Below, piece by piece: positions 1 through 6,501 of a stretch of DNA of 10,763 bases; positions within the stretch are counted from its first letter, which is position 1, and each line of letters opens with the position of its first letter. The notes under the pieces are model-generated. The model ran no database searches and was not told the origin of the DNA. It saw only the letters and a program-made list of their open reading frames with translations. The position numbers and the translations under genes are program-made. This DNA comes from Desulfobacterales bacterium (lineage in GTDB: Bacteria; Desulfobacterota; Desulfobacteria; Desulfobacterales; Desulfosalsimonadaceae), in NCBI GenBank assembly GCA_018224315.1, contig JAGTVF010000163.1:1-10763 (forward strand). Reading direction: 5' to 3'.

Positions 1-546
1 AGAAGTGCCGTTGAATTCGTTGATGGCAAAAAACCACTCAAAGGGAACCAAAACATCTGTGCCGCGGGTGAGATTGGCGCCCATGGCCCATTTAAAAGGA
101 ATGGTGTCAAATACCCGGGCTGCGGCTTCCAGGTCTTCTGCGTCATCGTGGACCGATGCGGCAATGGCCTCAAAGGGCAGGGCGTCACTGCCCATTTCCG
201 GCCGGGTGGCTTCCGCGAAATTGGCCGGGTCTGCGGCAAAACTGTAGAAGCTGAAGCGTTCCACCAGCTCCATGACCGCGCTGGCCTCTGCCTGGGCCGG
301 GGTGGCGCCTTTGCCCATCTGCTTGGCCGTGCCGGTCAGGGCCCGGGCATCCGGGCCGCACACAGAAACATAAACCGGGATATCCAGCCGGCCCGTGTCA
401 ATGCGTTCGGTTTTGGCCAGTACGGCGAGGTTTTGCTGGGCAAACCGGCGCCTGACCGTTGTTACCGTCTCCTGCGGATCGGCAATTTTGTCCTGGTCTG
501 CGGTAAAGGTTTTATATGCGTCCCTGAGTATCCATTTCGGATCCAT
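1..546 (-). CDS. YcaO-domain protein, 3' part cut by window edge
   Basis: The minus strand reads open from the start codon to base 1 with no stop, so only the N-terminal ~182 residues are present. The translation carries the hallmark YcaO region: an ATP/Mg-binding S-x3-E-x2-E-R motif (SAVMELVER, residues 89-97 from this start), preceded by the glycine/lysine stretch QMGKGATPAQAEA typical of the family. YcaO enzymes use ATP to activate peptide amide backbones (azoline or thioamide formation), or, as in E. coli YcaO, act with RimO in uS12 methylthiolation. The substrate here is unknown. No peptide precursor, TfuA partner or RiPP gene is visible, but the downstream side is outside the window. 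An AAAAGGA sequence lies 11 nt before the chosen ATG. An in-frame ATG at 558 abuts that ribosome site directly and is less likely. The gene is divergent from the toxin-antitoxin pair and has its own promoter at 602-630. Confidence 0.82.
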   Translation of the reverse strand, partial: MDPKWILRDAYKTFTADQDKIADPQETVTTVRRRFAQQNLAVLAKTERIDTGRLDIPVYVSVCGPDARALTGTAKQMGKGATPAQAEASAVMELVERFSFYSFAADPANFAEATRPEMGSDALPFEAIAASVHDDAEDLEAAARVFDTIPFKWAMGANLTRGTDVLVPFEWFFAINEFNGTS

Positions 547-601
547 TTCAGATGTCATCCTTTTGTTTTGTATCCGGTTTTGAAGTCAATAAAAGGAACT
601 T

Positions 602-630
602 ACCATATGCAAGCCGGCGCAGGCCGTCAA
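602..630 (-). promoter_or_regulatory. Predicted sigma70-type promoter for the YcaO gene
   Basis: Read on the minus strand, a -35 box TTGACG (625-630, 5 of 6 consensus) is followed after exactly 17 bp by TATGGT (602-607, 4 of 6). It lies about 45-55 bp upstream of the YcaO start codons and in the right direction. This is sequence-only evidence. Confidence 0.5.
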
Positions 631-651
631 GCTTTGTGTGTAAAAACCTGG

Positions 652-679
652 TTGACAGAAAGTTTCTTTTCCATATATT
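652..679 (+). promoter_or_regulatory. Predicted strong sigma70-type promoter of the toxin-antitoxin operon
   Basis: A perfect -35 TTGACA (652-657) is separated by 16 bp from TATATT (674-679, 5 of 6 consensus), about 39 bp before the antitoxin start codon. The spacer contains a perfect short inverted repeat, AGAAA-G-TTTCT (657-667). A second one, TCTTT-N3-AAAGA (679-691), overlaps the end of the -10 box and the likely transcription start. Either could be the operator through which the AbrB-type antitoxin represses its own operon. That regulation is inferred from the usual behaviour of such modules. Confidence 0.6.
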
Positions 680-695
680 CTTTAAAAAAGATTGT

Positions 696-708
696 AAGGA
701 AAAAAGGA
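696..708 (+). promoter_or_regulatory. Ribosome binding site of the antitoxin gene
   Basis: Two purine-rich Shine-Dalgarno-like runs lie ahead of the ATG at 718: AAGGA at 696-700 and AAAGGA ending at 708. The second has a 9-nt spacing and is the better placed. This fixes the start of the AbrB-type gene at 718 and argues against any longer reading frame from upstream. Confidence 0.6.
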
Positions 709-717
709 AAATTAAAA

Positions 718-945
718 ATGCTTGCAAAAATTACATCCAAAAATCAGATCACCATTCCCAAGGCCGTTATGGAGCAGTTTCCAGGCTCTGAATATGTGGA
801 GGTCGAGGTCCGGCAAGACGTTATTGTACTGCGGCCCATAAGGCAGTATGGCACGGATTTGGAAAAAATCCGTGAAAAGATATCCAGGCTGGGATTATCT
901 GAAGACAGTATTGCCGAAGCCGTGAAATGGGCCAGGGAAAAATAA
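718..945 (+). CDS. AbrB/SpoVT-family antitoxin (MazE/VapB-like)
   Basis: This is a small DNA-binding protein of 75 residues. The N-terminal half matches the swapped-hairpin AbrB fold, with the pattern TSKNQITIPKAV at residues 6-17, an acidic EVEV strand, and a closing VIVLRPI strand. The C-terminal part (about residues 44-75) is predicted helical and charged, as expected for the segment that wraps around and neutralises a toxin. The gene is immediately followed by a PIN-domain gene whose ATG overlaps its TAA by one base (TAATG), the normal coupling of antitoxin and toxin. It probably inhibits the PIN nuclease and represses its own promoter. The start is set by the ribosome binding site at 696-708. 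The leader is clearly more AT-rich than the surrounding genes, which fits a mobile or recently acquired module but does not prove it. Confidence 0.88.
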   Translation: MLAKITSKNQITIPKAVMEQFPGSEYVEVEVRQDVIVLRPIRQYGTDLEKIREKISRLGLSEDSIAEAVKWAREK

Positions 946-1352
946 TGCGGGTGGTGATCGATACCAATGTGGTGGTTTCGGCACTGCTTTTCGGCGGCAC
1001 GCCCGGCCAATTGATCCCAATGTGGCGCAATTTGGAGATCACGCCTTATTTTTCAAAACAAATACTGGATGAATATCTCCGGGTTTTTTCATATCCGCGC
1101 TTCGGCCTCACAGAAGCCGAGATTCAATATCTGCTGTACACGCAGATCCTGCCTTACTTCGAGGTCGTCTGGCTGCCCAACGACCGGCCCGTGATCATCT
1201 CTGCCGACCCAACAGATGATTTGTTTCTGTATTGTGCACAGGCTGCGGGTGCCGTCCGCATTATTTCCGGGGATTGGCATCTGCTTGGCCTGGGAACCTG
1301 GAAAAAAATCTCCATTGTTTCACCGGCTCAATTTATTGAAATGCTCGGGTGA
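945..1352 (+). CDS. PIN-domain toxin ribonuclease (COG1569-like toxin component)
   Basis: The product is 135 residues long and resembles the 'putative toxin-antitoxin system toxin component, PIN family' (COG1569/TIGR00305). The acidic metal-binding residues of a PIN nuclease are visible: D6 in VVIDTN at the N-terminus, E43 in the helix ILDEYLRVF, the DPTDD cluster (D88, D91, D92), and D110 in SGDWHLL near the C-terminus. Such proteins are Mg-dependent endoribonucleases that cut RNA when not held by their antitoxin. The RNA target is unknown here. I take the ATG at 945, which overlaps the antitoxin stop codon. An in-frame ATG at 927 would add six residues lying inside the antitoxin gene and ahead of the conserved first strand. 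The gene ends 8 bp from the stop of the converging GlmS-like gene, with no evident terminator between them. Confidence 0.88.
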   Translation: MRVVIDTNVVVSALLFGGTPGQLIPMWRNLEITPYFSKQILDEYLRVFSYPRFGLTEAEIQYLLYTQILPYFEVVWLPNDRPVIISADPTDDLFLYCAQAAGAVRIISGDWHLLGLGTWKKISIVSPAQFIEMLG

Positions 1353-1360
1353 AACATTTT

Positions 1361-4300
1361 TCAGGACACTCTTTCCACGATCTGCTCTGCGATTTTTTCC
1401 GCAGACCGGCCAAACAGCTCGTCCACGGGCACTTGGTCCAGCAGTTCATCGTTCCAGACAATATTGTTTTCCTGGACAATGTTTTTGATATGCTCATGCT
1501 TGCCGCCCAGGGCCTTGACCCTGGAGGCCAGGTCCACGGCCGGGCGGAAGGCCACGTCGAACAAAAGCAGATGCTCCACCATATTGGGCCGGGAGGGATC
1601 GCCTGAGATCAGCGGGATGACGAGAATGCTTCTGTCGTCTTTTCTGCCCTTGCCCATGTAGACGTTGCCCTCGCGCACGATGATACGCTTGGTGCCCTTC
1701 AGGGTGCGGTCTTCTTCGGCCCGGGAGGAAATGGCGGCGGAACTGCCCTGTTTGTCAACGACCTCGATGGTGGTTTCTTCGGTGGGCTCGCCCATCAGAT
1801 TGACCCCGGAGATCCGGTACAGGGTCCAGCCTTTGATGTGATCCAGGATCTGCTGCAGGTTTTTGATCACCAGGATGTTGTTTAAGGTCAGGTGCTCGAT
1901 GGTAAAACCGAGATCCTGCATCATGTCGAAAATCAGGCCTTCGGCCTTTTCCTCGATGCGGCTGGTGCCCACGGTCACGGTCTTGGCCTGGTGCTTGATG
2001 GCATCCACCGGCCGGGCCATGGTGTTGATGGCCTCGGCAAGGGAGGCAAACAGCAGGTCAAACATGTTGCGCGCCGTGCCCTTGACCCCGAAATCAATTT
2101 CAAAATCAGCCACCGGCAGCCGGCCGGAGAGGTATTTGAGCAGCAGTACCAGGTTGGTGGAGCCGTTGATGCCCATGGTCGGGGCAAGGCCGTTTTCCGC
2201 CTGACGCTTTCGAAACTCGTTGTAAAAACGCAGGATTTTTTCCCGGAAAGGTTTTTCCAGCGCAATTTCGTAAATATCGAGATTCTGTTTGGCATAGGCC
2301 TTGATGGTCTCCCGGATCTCCTCGCGGAACAGGTGCAGAAAGTGCGAGCCCTCGTTGATGGTCAACGCCGCGTAATAGCCCCACATGTGGCCCACCAGGG
2401 TGTTGACTATGGGGGCGAAATGCTCGCTTACCGAAGGCACCCGGAATACGTCTTCTGCATATGCGTCAAAACGGTATTCATTGGCGTCTGCAATGACCAC
2501 GGGAAGGGCCTTGTGGGACCGGAAGATGGCCGTGTCCTTGACAATGTCGCCGATCACACTTCTTCGGGTGCCGGCTGCACACACGATGATCAGCGGTTCC
2601 GAGGACAAATCAATGTGTTTTTTGTCCTCCACAAAATCCGATGAAATGGTTTTGTAGCAAAGCTCGCTTAACTTGATCCGGATTTCGTCTGCTGCGGCCT
2701 TGTTGGGGCCGCTGCCCACGGTGGCCCAGTATGTGCGCTGCAATGCCAGGCGATTGGCCGATGCCCGGACCTGTTTTTTCATGGAAAGCACCTGCTCCAT
2801 GATATCGGGCAGCTGGATCATCTGCCGGACCTCATTTGAGACAAAGGCGTGGCTGCGCCGCCCGGTGGTCTGGGCAATGTATAAGGCCAGCACGGCCCCG
2901 GCAATGATCTGGGAATAAAAGGCCTTGGTGGAAGCCACAGACATTTCAATGTCTCTGCCGGAGCTGGTGTAGAGCACACCGCTGGTTTTAAATGTCAAAT
3001 CCGAATCCCTGCGGTTGACAATGCAAACCGATGATGCGCCCTTTTTGCGCACCATGTCCACGGCCCGGTTGGTGTCGGTGGTGGTGCCCGACTGGCTGAT
3101 GGGCACCAGCAGCGTGTCGGACATATCCCGGCCGTCGGATTCATTTAGCACAAATCCGGACAGTTCCGATGATTTGAGCGCTTCTATGCGCATGGTGGGT
3201 TCATCCAGATAATAGCGCATGAGATTGGCGCATGCCGAAGCCGCCACGCCTGCGGTCCCCTGGCCGATAAACAGGATCTGCCGGATTCGGCCGTGGGTGA
3301 TTTTCTCAAGCAGGGCCTGGGGTATGGTGGTTTCATCTAAGGCAATTTCGTATCGCCGGCCGTCTGTATTGATGATTTTCCAGCGGTTTTCCAGGGTCCG
3401 GCGAACGGATGCCGGTGCCTCTGAGATTTCCTTTAGAAAATAATGGTCAAAATCCTGGCGGTCGATATCCCGGGAGGTGAGCTGGGTTTTGCGGATGTCG
3501 GCATCTGTGAGCTCAATGGGGGCCCCGTTGTAAAACATGGCTGTGACCCCGGACAATCCGCCCGGACTGTCTGCGTCAATGACAAAGATCTGGCCGGAGA
3601 CCAGCCTGCCCTGGCTGTCTTTGTGAACCGCCTCGCCGTCCATTTTCAGAAAATAGGGGGTTTCTTCGGCAAATCCGTAAACCTCGGAAGTGGGAATGTA
3701 GAAATCCGGGCCCAGACCCACGAAAACGGCCTGGCCGCTTCCCTTCAGGGCCAGAAACAGTTTTCCCGGGGCCAGGTCAGACTGCATGCAGATGGCATGG
3801 GAGCCTTCAAAATCATTGACCGCCAGGCGGAAGGCTTCTGCAATATCATGGCCTTTTTTGAGATATCCGGCAATGTGGACCGGGATGATTTTGGTGTCAC
3901 AGGTGATCTCTGCGGGATAGGCCATGCCCGCAGCCTCGTGGGCTTTCTGCAAAGCCTGGTAATTGTCAATGTCGCCGTTTAAGCTTACATGAATGATGCC
4001 GGTTTCCTCGATTAAAGAGGCCCGGGTCTGTGCATCCATGGGATGGCAGTTAAACTCGTTGACCTCTCCCACAGAGGCCCACCGGGTATGGGCAGAAACG
4101 TTAAATCGCCGGTGGGGCTGGATCAGCAGAAACTGGAGCACCGGATCGGCGGCCAGCTCATCGCGGATATAGGCGATGTTGTCGCCCAGGCGGCCGATTT
4201 CCGCCGCCACCTTGTAGGTCAGGGCAACAGAGACCTGCGGATCAGCGGGATCATTCTTTAGATGCCGCACAGATACGCTTTTGTGCAGCAGCAGGTTTTG

Positions 4301-5116
4301 GTTGGTCCGCCGGGAAAATTCCTCTGAATGCCCGGCTGCATTAATCCGGCTTTCCAGGTCAAAATAGGCCGAATCCTCCAGGACAAACATCAAAGACAAT
4401 CCTGCTGAATCCCGGCCGCGCACCTCGAGTCTGTCAATGCTGTTTAACACCGAGTTGATCTGCTGGGCCGCGGCCAGCCCGCCCCGGGCAAGTTCCGGTA
4501 TACCCGGTGTCATCACACGGATTTTTTCCATGTTGTCGAGCAGCTCGGTTTTTAAGCTCCATTTGGCATCCCGCAGGGTTTCAATACGGGTTGAAACCAT
4601 GTCAAAGACATCCGGCGCAAGGCGGCCCATGGCCTGGTCCCGGCCCTGAAGTTCCTTTTGGGCCAATTCCTCCAGGTTTTTGAGCAGGGCGGAAAGGCGG
4701 CCGCAGGCATTTGCATCGGCAAACAATTCATAAAAACTCTCCGTCTGCTTGAGTTCCCGGATTTTTGAATAAAGCATGGAAACGGTATCCGGCCCGCCCA
4801 GATAATCGGCATCAATCCGGTCGGGTTCCGGGCTGTCTGCGGAAAAACCCGTCTGCGCCATTTGGGCGGCAGCGCTTTCCAATTCCGAAATCATGTCTGC
4901 GGGCAAAGCCTTGGATTTGTCAGCCCGCTGAAAGGCCACAATGCCGGTCAGGCCGCAGCAGATCCGGTTTAAGACAAGGGGCAGAAAAATAAGGGTGTTG
5001 CGCTCTACCGGATTTTGCGGGATTTTGCCGATGCGGATTTGCGGGATCACTTCTGCGGTCTTTTTGATCAAAGACTGAAGAAAACTTTTTATCCAATGGG
5101 CTTTAGGTGTCATCAT
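1361..5116 (-). CDS. Giant GlmS-like glutamine amidotransferase / double-SIS sugar isomerase
   Basis: At 1251 residues this is about twice the length of ordinary glucosamine-6-phosphate synthase (~609). The type-2 glutaminase signature is present: C54 (in CCGLTGIVA), RGRDSAGL at 233-240, HTRWASVG at 343-350, NG at 380-381, and D407. Two SIS domains follow, with IGQGTA (617-622), SQSGTTT (674-680), VASTK (727-731), and KLSE(815-818)...H834. E818 and H834 keep the 16-residue spacing of E. coli E488 and H504. AKTVTV (1044-1049) resembles the GlmS C-tail AKSVTVE, with K1045 in place of K603. Extra material occurs at about 65-228, 250-310, 935-1035 and 1050-1251. The likely reaction is glutamine-dependent amination of a keto-sugar phosphate for wall or LPS sugars, but the substrate is unproven because C300 and S303 equivalents are Q619 and A622. 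The start ATG overlaps the upstream transpeptidase gene by 14 bp. A second ATG follows immediately at 5113. Confidence 0.85.
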   Translation of the reverse strand: MMTPKAHWIKSFLQSLIKKTAEVIPQIRIGKIPQNPVERNTLIFLPLVLNRICCGLTGIVAFQRADKSKALPADMISELESAAAQMAQTGFSADSPEPDRIDADYLGGPDTVSMLYSKIRELKQTESFYELFADANACGRLSALLKNLEELAQKELQGRDQAMGRLAPDVFDMVSTRIETLRDAKWSLKTELLDNMEKIRVMTPGIPELARGGLAAAQQINSVLNSIDRLEVRGRDSAGLSLMFVLEDSAYFDLESRINAAGHSEEFSRRTNQNLLLHKSVSVRHLKNDPADPQVSVALTYKVAAEIGRLGDNIAYIRDELAADPVLQFLLIQPHRRFNVSAHTRWASVGEVNEFNCHPMDAQTRASLIEETGIIHVSLNGDIDNYQALQKAHEAAGMAYPAEITCDTKIIPVHIAGYLKKGHDIAEAFRLAVNDFEGSHAICMQSDLAPGKLFLALKGSGQAVFVGLGPDFYIPTSEVYGFAEETPYFLKMDGEAVHKDSQGRLVSGQIFVIDADSPGGLSGVTAMFYNGAPIELTDADIRKTQLTSRDIDRQDFDHYFLKEISEAPASVRRTLENRWKIINTDGRRYEIALDETTIPQALLEKITHGRIRQILFIGQGTAGVAASACANLMRYYLDEPTMRIEALKSSELSGFVLNESDGRDMSDTLLVPISQSGTTTDTNRAVDMVRKKGASSVCIVNRRDSDLTFKTSGVLYTSSGRDIEMSVASTKAFYSQIIAGAVLALYIAQTTGRRSHAFVSNEVRQMIQLPDIMEQVLSMKKQVRASANRLALQRTYWATVGSGPNKAAADEIRIKLSELCYKTISSDFVEDKKHIDLSSEPLIIVCAAGTRRSVIGDIVKDTAIFRSHKALPVVIADANEYRFDAYAEDVFRVPSVSEHFAPIVNTLVGHMWGYYAALTINEGSHFLHLFREEIRETIKAYAKQNLDIYEIALEKPFREKILRFYNEFRKRQAENGLAPTMGINGSTNLVLLLKYLSGRLPVADFEIDFGVKGTARNMFDLLFASLAEAINTMARPVDAIKHQAKTVTVGTSRIEEKAEGLIFDMMQDLGFTIEHLTLNNILVIKNLQQILDHIKGWTLYRISGVNLMGEPTEETTIEVVDKQGSSAAISSRAEEDRTLKGTKRIIVREGNVYMGKGRKDDRSILVIPLISGDPSRPNMVEHLLLFDVAFRPAVDLASRVKALGGKHEHIKNIVQENNIVWNDELLDQVPVDELFGRSAEKIAEQIVERVS

Positions 5117-6485
5117 TTACAGCGTCCTGTGGTGCCTTGGCTTGGTTTAGGGGTTGTTGCATGTATTCATGAACGATTCTGCGGAAATATTCAGCGGCGC
5201 GCACGCCGATATAGTTTTTGTGGGCAACGATCACCGCTGCGGCAATGGCGTTGTTGGTTTCCCGGTGTCTGGCATATCCGGTAAACCAGTCAAACTTGAC
5301 CTTGGCCGGGTTGTCGTTGATGGAACCGGTTTTGCCGCCCACGTCAAATTCCTGGAAAATCGCGGTCGCCTGCCTGCCCCGGAAACTGCCCCGGGCCGTG
5401 CCCCGGGTTACAGCGGCATTCATCATGGATTGCATCTGCCGGGCCGTTTCCGGATGAATGGATCGGGTCAGCATTTTTCTGTCCTGGCGGAAAACAACGC
5501 GATCGTTTAACACAGCGCGTTCAACAAAGTAAGGCCGCATCATGGCCCCGTTGTGAACAACCGCTGCTGACAGCATTGCCGCATGCAAAGCGGAGATTTG
5601 CGTGGTTTTGTTGAAACCACAGGCAATTTCTGCCCAATTATAAGGCTTTTCGGAAACGGGTGCAACGCTGACATCCAGGGGAAGATCGAAATCCATTTCC
5701 CGGTTGAACCAGAAGGCTTGTGCATATTTTTCCAGGCGGTCCTTGTCCAGGTAGTTTTGCCCGATTTTGCCGAAAACCGGATTGATGGATTCGGCAAAGG
5801 CCTTTTCCAGGGTTACGTAGTTGGTATACTTGTTTTTCGTGTCCGCCAGCTGGTTGCGATACAGGGTGTATTTGCCGCCGTTAAAGCTCATGCGGGCTTC
5901 CGGGGTCAAGTCGCTGTCATCGATGGCGGCTGCGGCACTCACGATCTTAAACAGGCTGGCGGCGGGAAATGAGGCGTTGACACAATTGTTCACATCCGGA
6001 TTGTTCCGGTCATGGGAGGCCATGGCCAGGATTTTTCCGGTCCGGGCGTCCATGACCACAATACCGATTTGCCGGGCATATTTGGGATCCATCATGGACA
6101 GCACGGCTTTCTGCAGGTCTTTGTCCAGGGTGGTATGAAGGGCGCAGTCCCGGCCGGCCAGTTTTTTGGAAAAAATGGGTGTGACGGGATTGAGCAGATC
6201 GCTGTGGTCCAGAAGTTCCCGGATCTGATCCCGGGTGATGCGCTCGATTTCCGGTTCAACAGCGGCCTGCTGCGGCCGCGGCCGGCTCTGAAACCAGTCG
6301 GCCACAAAAAATCCACCCTTGATCAAGCCCAGACCGATGCACAACATCACCAGGTATGCCGGCAGTCGCCTGAGGGCTTGCCTTGCTGCCGATTTTTGCC
6401 TCAGCCGGAACTGGTAGTTGCGCCAGGCTGGATTTTGCAGCTTGATTCGGCTGTTGATGGTTTTTCGCCTGCGGAAAATACCCAT
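5103..6485 (-). CDS. Membrane-anchored penicillin-binding transpeptidase
   Basis: The product is 460 residues. A basic cytoplasmic N-terminus (about 1-40) is followed by one hydrophobic segment (about 41-65, LPAYLVMLCIGLGLIKGGFF) that should anchor it in the inner membrane with the rest in the periplasm. The transpeptidase domain starts near TTLDKDLQKAV (118-128) and has all three active-site motifs: S177-x-x-K180 (SLFK, catalytic serine), S233-I-N235, and K385-T-G387. It should therefore be an active D,D-transpeptidase cross-linking peptidoglycan and binding beta-lactams. There is no glycosyltransferase domain, and the region before the transpeptidase is much shorter than in FtsI or PBP2, so it is a compact class B-like PBP of unassigned subtype. 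The ATG follows metG by 16 bp. Its 3' end overlaps the GlmS-like gene by 14 bp, implying translational coupling. Confidence 0.88.
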   Translation of the reverse strand: MGIFRRRKTINSRIKLQNPAWRNYQFRLRQKSAARQALRRLPAYLVMLCIGLGLIKGGFFVADWFQSRPRPQQAAVEPEIERITRDQIRELLDHSDLLNPVTPIFSKKLAGRDCALHTTLDKDLQKAVLSMMDPKYARQIGIVVMDARTGKILAMASHDRNNPDVNNCVNASFPAASLFKIVSAAAAIDDSDLTPEARMSFNGGKYTLYRNQLADTKNKYTNYVTLEKAFAESINPVFGKIGQNYLDKDRLEKYAQAFWFNREMDFDLPLDVSVAPVSEKPYNWAEIACGFNKTTQISALHAAMLSAAVVHNGAMMRPYFVERAVLNDRVVFRQDRKMLTRSIHPETARQMQSMMNAAVTRGTARGSFRGRQATAIFQEFDVGGKTGSINDNPAKVKFDWFTGYARHRETNNAIAAAVIVAHKNYIGVRAAEYFRRIVHEYMQQPLNQAKAPQDAVNDDT

Positions 6486-6501
6486 GGTATCCGGATGCGC
6501 C

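Noticed and set aside
148..945. A long plus-strand open frame running through the YcaO region into the AbrB-type antitoxin
   Set aside because: The first two-thirds are antisense to the YcaO gene and through both promoters. Only the part from 718 has family similarity, a promoter and a ribosome site.
1353..1400. A possible bidirectional terminator between the toxin and GlmS-like genes
   Set aside because: Only a weak TCAAT/ATTGA-type palindrome within the toxin 3' end and a short T run were seen. There is no GC-rich hairpin followed by U residues on either strand.
1892..2644. A 250-residue plus-strand open frame opposite the GlmS-like gene
   Set aside because: Its translation has no recognisable motif, and it is fully antisense to a clearly coding frame. 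Such frames are expected in GC-rich coding DNA.
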